64,000 nucleotides of DNA. Source: Caproicibacter fermentans (lineage in GTDB: Bacteria; Bacillota; Clostridia; Oscillospirales; Acutalibacteraceae). The position numbers were made by a program, and so were the translations under genes. Positions 8,417-19,188 of this stretch are shown in pieces. The stretch covers positions 1 to 64,000 of the forward strand of contig NZ_VWXL01000100.1 in NCBI RefSeq assembly GCF_009746625.1. Direction: 5' to 3'. Each line of letters opens with the position of its first letter. The first letter of the stretch is position 1. The notes below the pieces were generated by a model. That model saw only the letters and a list, made by a program, of their open reading frames with translations. It was not told the origin of the DNA and made no database searches.

Positions 8417-9829
8417 ATGGCTATCGATATGGAACAGCTAACTGCTACGATTATTGAAAAAGTCGGCGGCGCCGAGAATATCTCGTCGGTTTCTCATTGT
8501 GTAACACGCCTTCGTTTCAGTCTGGTTGATAAGGGCAAAGCCGATACCGAAAGTCTGAAAAAAGTCGAGGGAGTATTAGGCGTAACCTACGGGATGGAAC
8601 AGTATCAGGTTATCCTGGGACAAAACGTTTTCGAAGTTTTTGATATCATTGAAAAAAACTATCGCTTGAAAACCGGCGATATCGTGGAGGAATATCACAA
8701 AGAGGATCTTAAGCCGGTGCCCAAGAAAAAAACCACATTGAAAGGCTGCATGCAGGATCTTTTCGGTTTTATCGTCAGTTCCGTAACACCGTTTATTACC
8801 GTCATCTACGGCGCTGGTATGTTAAAAGTGGTTATGTCACTGATTGCTTTTGCGTGGCCGGATGTCACAAACAACTCAACCTATATGATGTTCAATTATC
8901 TGTCACAGACAGCATTTTACTTTATGCCGATTTTAATTGCCTATGGCGCCGCCAAAACCCTGAAATCCAATCCGGCTTTTGCCATTACTATCGTGGCCAT
9001 GCTTTTATATCCTGATTTTGTGGCCTTGATCGGAGGCAACACGAAAATGGATGTTTTCGGCCTCCCCGTTACTCTCGTCGTAAAATACTCCAACACGCTG
9101 CTTCCGGCATTATTATCAACATATCTAGTCGCAAAACTCGAAAAATTTTTCTACAAGGTGATTCCCGGCGTTCTCCGCACAGTTTTCGCGCCGATGCTGA
9201 CACTGGGCATTGCAATGCCGATCGTTGTTGTTTTCCTTGCCCCGATCGGCGCGGTAACCGGTAATTATGTCGTCGAAGCCTTCAACTGGATCTATCGTGT
9301 GGCGGGTGGTTTTGCGGTCGGTATTCTTGCAGCCGCGATACCGTTTATTATTATGAGCGGTATGAATATGATGTTTGCCCCGTTTATGGTCAGCAGTATA
9401 TCCTCTTTGGGTTACGACGCGTTTTTCCGTCCCGCGTTTCTTCTACATAACATGGCGGAAGGGGGAGCCTGCCTTGGTGTTGCGCTCAGAACAAAAAACA
9501 AATCGATTAAGACCGACGCCATCAGCGCGGCAATCGGCTGTATCGTTTCCGGTGTTTCCGAGCCTGCGATTTACGGGATTAATTTTAAGCTGAAAAGGCC
9601 CATGATCGCCGTCATAATCGGCGCCGGTGTCGGCGGCTGGGTTGCCGGATTGTTCGGAGCCAAAGCATTTGCCATGGGTTATTCCAGCATTCTTGCCGTT
9701 CCGATCTTTGAAAGCACGATGCTCATGATTACCATAGCCATTGTAGTTACGATTCTTATATCTGCCATTATGACTGTGATTCTGGGTTTTAAAGATGTTC
9801 CGGAAATAGATATTACCAGTGAACAATAA
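8417..9829 (+). CDS. PTS beta-glucoside transporter, EIIBC component
   Basis: The 470-residue membrane permease imports and phosphorylates aryl- or oligo-beta-glucosides. Residues 1-90 are the EIIB domain with the phosphocysteine Cys28 in VSHCVTRLRF. After a linker (about 90-108), the EIIC domain spans ten or so helices and includes GMNMMFAPFM and GVSEPAIYGINFKLKRP, the conserved substrate-site loop of the glucose/glucoside superfamily. The start follows AGGGAGGAAATAAG. Unlike the long BglP/BglF form it has no fused EIIA; that domain is the separate gene at 10024. Expression depends on LicT read-through at 8154-8226. Probable substrates are cellobiose, salicin or arbutin-like sugars, given the downstream GH1 enzyme. 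Confidence 0.93.
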   Translation: MAIDMEQLTATIIEKVGGAENISSVSHCVTRLRFSLVDKGKADTESLKKVEGVLGVTYGMEQYQVILGQNVFEVFDIIEKNYRLKTGDIVEEYHKEDLKPVPKKKTTLKGCMQDLFGFIVSSVTPFITVIYGAGMLKVVMSLIAFAWPDVTNNSTYMMFNYLSQTAFYFMPILIAYGAAKTLKSNPAFAITIVAMLLYPDFVALIGGNTKMDVFGLPVTLVVKYSNTLLPALLSTYLVAKLEKFFYKVIPGVLRTVFAPMLTLGIAMPIVVVFLAPIGAVTGNYVVEAFNWIYRVAGGFAVGILAAAIPFIIMSGMNMMFAPFMVSSISSLGYDAFFRPAFLLHNMAEGGACLGVALRTKNKSIKTDAISAAIGCIVSGVSEPAIYGINFKLKRPMIAVIIGAGVGGWVAGLFGAKAFAMGYSSILAVPIFESTMLMITIAIVVTILISAIMTVILGFKDVPEIDITSEQ

Positions 9830-9900
9830 GGAGTAACCCAACTCCATTTCAGGCTGTGCCTTCGCTTTATTCTGAGGCCCTATGCTGAAAACGAAGCTCC

Positions 9901-9948
9901 CTCCGGCGAAATCCCACCCCGAGTATCTTAAGTGGATTTCGCCCGGAG
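9901..9948 (+). other. Intergenic stem-loop between EIIBC and EIIA
   Basis: CTCCGGCGAAATCCCAC (9901-9917) and GTGGATTTCGCCCGGAG (9932-9948) are near-perfect inverted repeats with one offset base in each arm and a 14-base loop. There is no T-run, so it does not look like a terminator. In this 185-base gap it may protect or process the polycistronic mRNA, setting different levels of EIIBC and EIIA. Confidence 0.6.
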
Positions 9949-10023
9949 AAACTCGTATGAATTTAAACAACCAGGCAAGAGTCCATATATACTGAATGCT
10001 GCCCGGTACAAGGAATGTTTGAT

Positions 10024-11947
<1,924 letters not shown>

Positions 11948-12094
11948 AGCAAAATCAGGTGCCACACATTTGTTGCAGCACACAGGAAACTGCCCTGCGC
12001 CCCGCAGCAGCTAGACTTCTCTGCAAGCTTTCTGCAGCCTGTTGCTTAAACTCACCCATAATCTGTTTCCCGGCACTCTTTGGGCATAAAAGCA

Positions 12095-12213
12095 GGGGTA
12101 TTGCAAACCGAATTTGCAATAGCAAATTATACAAATGATCCACCCCAAATGCAAGAAAATGCGCCTTGAAATGGACTTTTCAGCCCATTCAAAGCGCATT
12201 TTTTGTGCAACAT
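12095..12213. repeat. MITE-like repeat, copy B
   Basis: This AT-rich block starts GGGGTATTGCAAACC, contains GAATTTGCAATAGCAAATT and an AAAATGCGCC...GCGCATTTTT hairpin (about 12156-12203), and ends near TGTGCAAC. It aligns with the reverse complement of the block at 34918-35058 (shared GAATTTGC, ATAGCAA, AAGAAAATGCGCC) and with 27011-27113. The terminal sequences resemble IS ends. The rest of the gap between the glucosidase and the surface-protein gene (11948-12233) shows no gene. Confidence 0.55.
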
Positions 12214-12233
12214 TTTTTTGAGAAGCTATGATG

Positions 12234-15200
12234 CTAAAACACGCCGATCTGCCTGGTGGAATCACCCCTTGGGCGAATGCCCGTTTTCACGTCGACGCGT
12301 ACGGACGCGTGGGCCAGCAAATGATTCTTGCTGTCGTAAACGTCGAACATGATATACGCCGTGCCAAGGCCGTTTCCGGTGACTTCATAATTGCCGTTTT
12401 TCAGCTTTGTAACTGCCGCGGTTTTATCGTTTGTGGAAGTGACTTTTACGGATGTGGCTTTGCTGCCGGTCAGCTTCACACCGATCTGGTATTTGCCGTT
12501 TACCGGCATCTGGTAGGTTCTTGTGTCCAGTGTAATCGAGTCGCCCGTGCCTGCAACAATATAATAGCTGAAATGGGTCGTGGTAAAGACCAGGTATCCG
12601 TCCTGCACCGTCGCGCCGAGATCGGTCAGCGTGCCGTCCGCCTCATAGCGGTAGACGTGCGGCGTGCCGTGGATTCCGGCGGGGACGGGAATTCTGACCG
12701 TGACGCTGCCGGTGAAAGATACCGGGTTTCCGTTCTGGTCAAGCAGTTTCAGATGATAAAGATGCGGCGCCCCGATAATGTTCAGGGCCGCGTCGGACAC
12801 GGCAGAACGGTAGGCCGCAGCGCCCTGCGGGTCGGCCGCGCCTCCCAACGCTCCTTCCGGAACACCGGCAGACGTTTCCGGAGTAACGGAAAGCGACACG
12901 CCGGTCACACCGGACGGGAAGCTCGCGCCGGAAAGATCGGCCGCCGCGCCGGTTTCACTGTTTGTGACCGCGGACGGAAGAGACGGTGTCGAAACAGTTG
13001 AAGAGGAGGAAGAAGAATGGTGACCGGAACCGCCGCCGTTGTCGGACCCCGAAACAGTCACGGCTGCCGTGCCGTATTTGCTCGGGTCGGAAGCGGAGAC
13101 TGCTTTCACTGTCAGCGCTGACGCGGTTTCATCCGCAGCCACCGTCAGTTTTCCAGCTTGGTCCATCACTGTTTTTGGGTTCTGATTGCCCGCTACCGAC
13201 CACGTCACCGCCTGACTTGGAGAATTCGTCCCCCCGACGACGGCGCTGAACCGCAAGGAATTCCCCCGGCGGATCGTCGCTGTGGACGGCGATACCGTTA
13301 CGCCGGAAACACCGGGCAGCGGCTGGACCGTGACTGCAACCTCGGCGCTTACGCCGTCGTCCAGTACATATCCTTCCTCCAACGGCAGGACGGGAGAAAA
13401 GGTATAGGTTCCCGCCTGACTTGGATCATACGTGGGCGTGGAAGTCCATGTGACGGCTGTGGTTTCCGGCTTGCCGTCAACGGTAAGGGTCAGGGACGAC
13501 GGCAGTTTCAGGTCCGCCTGCGCCGTGCCGTTCGCGACCCTCTGCGCCGCCGGCAGACCGGCGACCGCGGTGACAATTTTTTCACCGACTATCTTCGCCG
13601 TCGTTTCTTTCATAACAGACGAATTCAGCTTGTCTTGGTAACAGGCTACAAGACTCGCGGGCACGATGAAGGTAACGGTCACAGGTCCTTCACGGAAGGC
13701 ATCCTCTCCGATTGCATCCAAGGACCCTTTCAGAACGACGCGGGTCAGGGCGGTGCAGCGGAAAAATGCGTCTTCGCCGATCTGGCGGACTGATTTCGAA
13801 ATCGTGACGTCCGTCAGGCCGGTACAGTCCTCAAACGCATCCTCTCCAATGGCTTTAACTCCTTCGGGAACCGAAAAGGTTCCGCTTTTGCCTTCGGGAC
13901 AAAAGATCAGCGTGGTCTTATCATGGTTATAGAGTACGCCGTCTTTGCTGGAATAAGTGGCATTGCCGCCGTTCACGTTGATTTCGGAAAGCTTAGTGCA
14001 GCTCATAAACGCCCAACTGCCGATGCTCCGCACGGAATCGGAAATCCGAATCCGGTCCAGGTACGAACATTGTCTGAATGCATATTCTCCAATACCGGTG
14101 ACGCCTTCGGGAATCGAAAAAGTACCGCTTCTCCCCTCGGGGCAAACAATCAGCGTTTTTCCGTCGCTGTTATACAGTACGCCGTCTTTGCTGGAATAAG
14201 CGGTATTGCCTTCCTCCACGTCGATTTCGGTCAGTTGGCTGCAGCCGTCAAAAGTCCAACTTCTGACAGAAGAACTGTCCGAAGTGACCGAAGCAGGGAT
14301 TGTGACTTTTGTCAGGCTGCTGCAATCACGCAATGCATTGTCGAAGATAGAAGTTACGCCGTCAATAAATCTGACTTCTGTAACCAGGCCGCGAAAGCTG
14401 TCGTCAATGACCTGTGTGCAGGCTTTGTCTTGATAGAGATCCTTGCCGTCACAATAGACGACAGTTTCCGTCTTTTCCAGGCTGTCCGGGTCAATCTGAG
14501 GGGAAACGGCTTTTCCGTACAGCGTTTTCGGGATCAGGATCCCGGCCTTGGTGCCGGTGTACTTTGTCAGTTTATATCCGCCGGCCCCGTTCTCAGCAAA
14601 CAGAAACGTGTTCGAAAAGCTGGGCAGGGTATCGGACGCCGAATCGCCCACCAGGTAAAGGTTCCTAAGATTTGTGCAGTGAAAAAACGAATCATCCGCA
14701 ACAGTGAGCTTTTCAGACGGGGTGAGGGCGACGCTTTTCAGGTTTATGCACGCTTCAAATGCCCACTCGCTGATGGAATCGACCGAGGGAGGGAGTTCCA
14801 CGGATTGAAGAGACGAACAATATTCGAACGCATCCTCCCCTATTGTTTCAAGACGACTGTCCGCACCGAATGTGACGGAGCTAAGCTTCTCGCAGTCCAC
14901 GAACGCACCGGCCCCGATGGAGGTGACGGAGTCCGGAAACACAACACCGGTCAGGCCGAAACATTCTTCAAATGCTCCGTCCGCTACGGCGGTGACGCCA
15001 TCGGGCAGCGAAAGGACCCCGTTTTTCCCCTCCGGGCAGGTGACCAGCGTTGTTTTGTCATTGGTATAGAGTACTCCGTCTTTGCTGGAATAAGCGGTAT
15101 TGCCTTCCGCTACGTCGATTTCGGAAAGCTTATAGCAGCTTATAAACGCCCAATCGCCGATGCTCCGGACGGAATCGGAAATCCGAATCCGGTCCAGGTA

Positions 15201-15992
15201 GCAACATTGTTTAAATGCGTATGCTGCAATGTCGGTGACGCCTTCGGGAACCGAAAAAGTACCGCTTTTCCCCTCGGGGCAGATGATCAGCGTTTTTCCG
15301 TCGCTGTTATACAGTACGCCGTCTTTGCTGGAATAAGCGGCATTGCCTTCCTCTACGTTAATTTCATCGAGCGCGGTGCACTCTAAAAATACATCTTTGC
15401 CAATCGACGTAACCGAGGCGGGAATCTTAATTGATGTAAGGGCACATGCTTCGAACGCCTCGTCTCCGATCGTTTGGAGCCGGCAGTCCGGATCAAACGT
15501 AACGGATGAAAGAGAGGAACAGTCTTCAAAAGCGTCGTCGCCGATGGATTCGACTGAAGGCGGCAGTGCAACGGATGTAAGCGAAGTGCAGAATCGAAAC
15601 GCTTCTTCTTCGATCGTTTTGAGGCTGCTGTTTTTGCCGAACGTTACGGAGCTTAACTTTTCGCAATCATAAAATGCCGCGTCCCCGATGGTTTCGACCG
15701 AATCCGGGATCGTGATGTTGGTCAAACTTTCGTAACGCCAGAACGCGCTAGACCCGATGGCCTGCGTGCTGTCATTCACCTCGATGCTCGTAATAGATTT
15801 CGTATCGCCGTCGAAGGGCGTCGTGCAGTTCGGGTCCTGATACAGGCCCGAATCGCAGTAATAAGCGGTTACGCTGGAGTCCGTCGCGTCCGCGGCCTTT
15901 GCAAATGCCGTCAAGCCGGCGCCCTGCGCCATACCGAGCAGCAGGGAAACAGAAAGCAGCAGGGAAAGAGCTTTTTGAGTGATTTTTTTCAT
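12234..15992 (-). CDS. BspA-like leucine-rich repeat surface protein with Ig-like domains
   Basis: The 1252-residue exported protein starts at ATG 15992 (AAAGGA about twelve bases upstream; a TTG at 16013 is the alternative). A signal peptide covers about residues 1-33 (KKITQKALSLLLSVSLLLG, AFAKA). Residues 40-790 hold LRR_5/BspA repeats of the form 'L-x-x-V-x-I-P-x-S-V-x-x-I-G-x-x-A-F-x-x-C'. Four longer modules, each with AYSSKDGVLY and CPEGKSGTF-like segments, interrupt them. Two Ig-like domains follow (about 800-965, with VTVSPSTATIRRGNSL), then a Gly/His/Ser linker (GGGSGHHSSSSSS) and a C-terminal beta-rich region. No LPXTG, SLH or choline-binding anchor is seen, so it may be secreted or held by an unknown mode. 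BspA proteins elsewhere act in adhesion. The regulator upstream on the same strand is a plausible controller. Confidence 0.88.
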   Translation of the reverse strand: MKKITQKALSLLLSVSLLLGMAQGAGLTAFAKAADATDSSVTAYYCDSGLYQDPNCTTPFDGDTKSITSIEVNDSTQAIGSSAFWRYESLTNITIPDSVETIGDAAFYDCEKLSSVTFGKNSSLKTIEEEAFRFCTSLTSVALPPSVESIGDDAFEDCSSLSSVTFDPDCRLQTIGDEAFEACALTSIKIPASVTSIGKDVFLECTALDEINVEEGNAAYSSKDGVLYNSDGKTLIICPEGKSGTFSVPEGVTDIAAYAFKQCCYLDRIRISDSVRSIGDWAFISCYKLSEIDVAEGNTAYSSKDGVLYTNDKTTLVTCPEGKNGVLSLPDGVTAVADGAFEECFGLTGVVFPDSVTSIGAGAFVDCEKLSSVTFGADSRLETIGEDAFEYCSSLQSVELPPSVDSISEWAFEACINLKSVALTPSEKLTVADDSFFHCTNLRNLYLVGDSASDTLPSFSNTFLFAENGAGGYKLTKYTGTKAGILIPKTLYGKAVSPQIDPDSLEKTETVVYCDGKDLYQDKACTQVIDDSFRGLVTEVRFIDGVTSIFDNALRDCSSLTKVTIPASVTSDSSSVRSWTFDGCSQLTEIDVEEGNTAYSSKDGVLYNSDGKTLIVCPEGRSGTFSIPEGVTGIGEYAFRQCSYLDRIRISDSVRSIGSWAFMSCTKLSEINVNGGNATYSSKDGVLYNHDKTTLIFCPEGKSGTFSVPEGVKAIGEDAFEDCTGLTDVTISKSVRQIGEDAFFRCTALTRVVLKGSLDAIGEDAFREGPVTVTFIVPASLVACYQDKLNSSVMKETTAKIVGEKIVTAVAGLPAAQRVANGTAQADLKLPSSLTLTVDGKPETTAVTWTSTPTYDPSQAGTYTFSPVLPLEEGYVLDDGVSAEVAVTVQPLPGVSGVTVSPSTATIRRGNSLRFSAVVGGTNSPSQAVTWSVAGNQNPKTVMDQAGKLTVAADETASALTVKAVSASDPSKYGTAAVTVSGSDNGGGSGHHSSSSSSTVSTPSLPSAVTNSETGAAADLSGASFPSGVTGVSLSVTPETSAGVPEGALGGAADPQGAAAYRSAVSDAALNIIGAPHLYHLKLLDQNGNPVSFTGSVTVRIPVPAGIHGTPHVYRYEADGTLTDLGATVQDGYLVFTTTHFSYYIVAGTGDSITLDTRTYQMPVNGKYQIGVKLTGSKATSVKVTSTNDKTAAVTKLKNGNYEVTGNGLGTAYIMFDVYDSKNHLLAHASVRVDVKTGIRPRGDSTRQIGVF

Positions 15993-16096
15993 CTTTCTAA
16001 TCAATCCTTTCAAGTGTCCGCAGACAGGGCACCATGAATTCCATTCATGAAATCCGGTTTGTCCGGGTAAAATCTCCCCTCGGGAGGATCAGCGGC

Positions 16097-16142
16097 AAAA
16101 ACACCCGCTTCCCATTTAATGTACAATAGAAAGCGGGCGTTT
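16097..16142 (-). terminator. Terminator of the LuxR-type regulator gene
   Basis: On the minus strand ACGCCCGCTTTC and GGGAAGCGGGTGT form an imperfect hairpin with an AT-rich loop, followed by TTTTTG. It lies 54 bases after the regulator stop and would separate it from the surface-protein gene. Confidence 0.6.
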
Positions 16143-16195
16143 CATATCCCCCATTTGGGGTATTTTTTGTTTCCGGGGCGGGCCATGCCGGAGCG

Positions 16196-18706
16196 TCAGA
16201 GCAAACCGTTTTGCCGGGCGGCCCGGAGAGCGGAGACTTTCCCGTCGGCGTCAAGCTTTTGATAGATTGCGCGCAGATGCGTTTTAACCGTGCCGGGAGA
16301 GATAAAAAGCCGGTCCGCGATCTCGTTTCGCGTCAGTCCGCGGTCCAGGCATCGTAAGACCTCAATTTCCCGCGCGGTCAGGGACCGGTCCTCTGAGAGC
16401 AGCGGGCGAACGGCTTCCAGATAGGAGGCGCAGATTTCCTGAGCCCGGCGTGCAAACGTATCCTCGTGCGCTTTCTTCGGCAGGGCCCGGAAAACCGGCA
16501 GGAGATGCCTTGCGCACTCCGCAAACGGCAGGACAATGCCGTCCGGCTTCGCCATGTCCAACGCTCGGATAAGCTCCGGCACGGCGGCCTCCGCGTTGGA
16601 GAGATGAGCTTTTGCCGCCGCTCTCAGGATTGCGCCGTGCAGGAAACCCAATCGATTCTGAAAGACGGAGAACGACGCGTCGAAGCTGTCCGAGAGCGCC
16701 TCCAGCTTCAGGTATTCGCCTTGCGCCAGCAATGCCTTTCCGTAGACCAGCCTGTCGAACCCCATGCCGCCGAAATACAGGCTCAGCGAGGAAAGTCGAC
16801 CGTCCTTCAGCCATTGCGGAATCGGCATTTCCAGCGGAACGCAGAAATACCCCTCGCACAGCCTCGCCATCGACAGATAAATGGGATTGCTTTGCTTCTC
16901 GGCGTCCTCGCGCAGGGCCCGCAGCAGTTCCCTTGCCGTTTGTAATTGTCCCAAGGCGAAATTTGCCCGCGCCCCGCAGAAGCGCGCGCAGATCATAATA
17001 CTGATCTGCGCCTTGGTTTCCGCCTTATAGACCGCTTTTCGGCTCTCAGAGACCGCCGTCCGGAAATCGCCGGTCTCGCAGGCAAGCTCCGCCAGCGCAA
17101 GCGAGTCGCTTCCGATGCCGCACCCGTCGGAAAAGGCGGGATGGAAATTGTATTGGCTCAGTTCGGCAAGGCTTTTGAGCGAACCCGCGTCGCGGAAATA
17201 AAGGTAGAGATAGTGCGGCAAACCGAAGGTGAACTCATTAACCTGAAGCATGATGGATGACTGACGTCCGTTTAAAAGGCGCAGAATCTCATCATTGTAG
17301 GCATGCATCGCCTTTAAACGATTGAACGCGGTGAATTTGCGCACACAAAGAATTTCAGCGAGGATGCGATCCCGTTCAACTCCGCCGATTCCTTTTTTCC
17401 TCCGGAAAACGGCTTCCAGCCTGTCCAGCCGCCTTGGCAGGTCCGCAACGACCGATTTTTTGCCGGACACCATGGAAAAGAACAGATACCGCAGATAGGC
17501 AACCGGATACTCGGTCAGCAGTTCCTGCGAGCCGGACTCGAACACCTCGTCTGCTCCGTCAAAATCCGTGTAAAGGTTGCGGATGGGTAACGTGCGGTTC
17601 ATATGGGAAAGAATCCGCTCGGTTTTTCCCGCCCTGGCAAGGCAGGAATAGGCCGGCCGCAGATCGTTTTCCTGCAGGAGCCATTCTCCCAGGCGCGCGT
17701 AAAGGGCACGTTCCTCTTCCGATGAAAAATTCTGCCGCGCGCGAAGAAAATCCAGCAGAACGGGATGGATGCGGTAAAGCCGCTCCTGCCCGTCATACTG
17801 AATAAACGCGTTCTTTTTTCGCAATATCCGCAACAACTCGTAGGAATCCTGGCGGCCCGTCACAGAATCCGCCTGCCGCGCCGTGAAGCTGTCCATCACG
17901 GAAAGCTGGAGCAAATAATGGCGGATATTTTCATTGTGTACCTGGAAAAGCGTCTGGTCGATCAATTCATCCAGCGTGGGGGTCATCCCGATCGGGATTC
18001 CCTTTTCCATGCCGGCCAGCATAACGTAAAGCAGGCTGATCCAGCCGTCCGCATAGACAATCAGTTTATTGACCGCGTCGTCGGTAATCCGGAATTGGGT
18101 CAGCATGCAGTAGCCGCGCACCTCGTCCGCCGTGAATTTCAGCTGCGCCCGCGAGATCACACAGCACCGTTCCCGTGCAAGTGAGAGAGCAAGGTCAAAG
18201 TCCGATGTATCGCGGGTCAGCACCGCCAGGTGCAGATTTTCGATGTCCTCTTCCCCCAGCCGCAGAAGAAGCTCCGTCAGTCCGGTTCCCACCGCCAGCT
18301 CGTAATTGTCAAGCACCACGACCACAGACCGCTTCAGTTCCAGTTCGTTCAGAATGGAGAACGCTTTTTCCCTTCGGGGAGTATCCGCCGGGGGACCCAG
18401 TTCCGCCAGCTTTGCCCCAATCGAAGGGTCGCGTTTCCCCATTTCCTCGGCAAAGCGCGACCAAATTTCCGACAAGCCGTGCATTCTCTGGAAAGAAAGC
18501 CACACCACGTCGTCCCGCCGGCCCGAGAGATAGTCTTTCACGGCGGTCGTCTTCCCGTATCCGGCGGGCGCTTCCACAATGGTGAGAGGGTATGTATCAA
18601 TCGAGAACAGCAGGCTGTTCAGCCGTTTCCTTATTAAATGCTTTGGCCTGTCCAAGCTACCAAGCCTTCTTCCAACATTTTGCTTTTTCTGTAAATATGG
18701 TAGCAT
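16196..18706 (-). CDS. MalT-like large LuxR-family transcriptional regulator
   Basis: The protein is about 836 residues from ATG 18706, but the frame is open upstream to 18823 and no start has a clear ribosome-binding site, so the N-terminus is uncertain. A STAND/AAA-type NTPase begins with GRRLGSLDRP; the Walker A is APAGYGKTTA and the Walker B region VVVLDNYELA. A helical TPR-like region occupies the middle. The C-terminus is a LuxR helix-turn-helix (LTAREIEVLRCLDRGLTRNEIADRLFISPGTVKTHL). These MalT/LAL-type activators bind DNA after sensing a small molecule or protein through the middle domain. The gene lies just upstream of, and codirectional with, the BspA-like gene. The target is inferred from proximity only. 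Confidence 0.87.
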   Translation of the reverse strand: MLPYLQKKQNVGRRLGSLDRPKHLIRKRLNSLLFSIDTYPLTIVEAPAGYGKTTAVKDYLSGRRDDVVWLSFQRMHGLSEIWSRFAEEMGKRDPSIGAKLAELGPPADTPRREKAFSILNELELKRSVVVVLDNYELAVGTGLTELLLRLGEEDIENLHLAVLTRDTSDFDLALSLARERCCVISRAQLKFTADEVRGYCMLTQFRITDDAVNKLIVYADGWISLLYVMLAGMEKGIPIGMTPTLDELIDQTLFQVHNENIRHYLLQLSVMDSFTARQADSVTGRQDSYELLRILRKKNAFIQYDGQERLYRIHPVLLDFLRARQNFSSEEERALYARLGEWLLQENDLRPAYSCLARAGKTERILSHMNRTLPIRNLYTDFDGADEVFESGSQELLTEYPVAYLRYLFFSMVSGKKSVVADLPRRLDRLEAVFRRKKGIGGVERDRILAEILCVRKFTAFNRLKAMHAYNDEILRLLNGRQSSIMLQVNEFTFGLPHYLYLYFRDAGSLKSLAELSQYNFHPAFSDGCGIGSDSLALAELACETGDFRTAVSESRKAVYKAETKAQISIMICARFCGARANFALGQLQTARELLRALREDAEKQSNPIYLSMARLCEGYFCVPLEMPIPQWLKDGRLSSLSLYFGGMGFDRLVYGKALLAQGEYLKLEALSDSFDASFSVFQNRLGFLHGAILRAAAKAHLSNAEAAVPELIRALDMAKPDGIVLPFAECARHLLPVFRALPKKAHEDTFARRAQEICASYLEAVRPLLSEDRSLTAREIEVLRCLDRGLTRNEIADRLFISPGTVKTHLRAIYQKLDADGKVSALRAARQNGLL

Positions 18707-19008
18707 CAGTATGGCTGTTTTGCAAGAGCGGACGCTCGGGTTCTTCCAAGGCCGCGCCGCCGCCGTGCGTTCGTCTTGCGCGCTTGCCCCTTCATGTTCC
18801 TCCCCCCCGGCTCTTTTGAGCAAATTACCTCTATCTCTTTCCTGCCCGTTCTTGCGGCGGCGGAACAGACCAGCGCGATCCGGCCCGGTCGGGACAAACG
18901 GAGCCCCGCTTCAAACCCGGCGGCATCCGGCCCGGTAAGTTAACTTTTTTCCGCAGTCTGATATTCGTGACAATCAACATAAAAAATTCACGATCCGGAA
19001 AAAATATA
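18707..19008. other. Intergenic stretch between divergent LuxR and LacI regulator genes
   Basis: About 300 bases. The part to about 18930 is GC-rich and could partly be the undefined N-terminus of the LuxR-type regulator; the rest is AT-rich. I see no RNA gene or clear leftward promoter. Confidence 0.4.
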
Positions 19009-19062
19009 TTGACAAATGTCTCGAGAATGTTATAATCTAATTAATGCAACCGGTTGCATTAA
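19009..19062 (+). promoter_or_regulatory. LacI-gene promoter with overlapping perfect palindromic operator
   Basis: TTGACA (19009-19014) and TATAAT (19031-19036), 16-base spacer, are followed by a perfect 22-bp palindrome at 19041-19062 whose core is AATGCAACCGGTTGCATT. This is a typical LacI-family operator placed at the transcription start. A second, imperfect copy (ACCGGTTGCAC) is at 19168-19178, just before the ribosome-binding site. The arrangement predicts autorepression of the regulator and the downstream maltodextrin genes. Confidence 0.85.
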
Positions 19063-19188
19063 TTAAGAATAAATTAAATAACAATATTAATGCACAACCG
19101 CAAAGTTATATTGATTATCTTTGATTATTACAGAAATTTTAAAAAAACATCGGTGCTATTTTAGTACACCGGTTGCACAGGAGGAAAT

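Noticed and set aside
13923-15386. Long open frame of 487 codons on the + strand inside the BspA-like gene
   Set aside because: It is antisense to the repeats, which keep the complementary frame open by composition; it has no ribosome-binding site and its protein is repetitive without family features.
13850-15400. Regularly spaced repeats that could suggest a CRISPR array
   Set aside because: Repeat units are about 75-250 bases, in frame, and encode LRR modules; there are no unique short spacers or cas genes.
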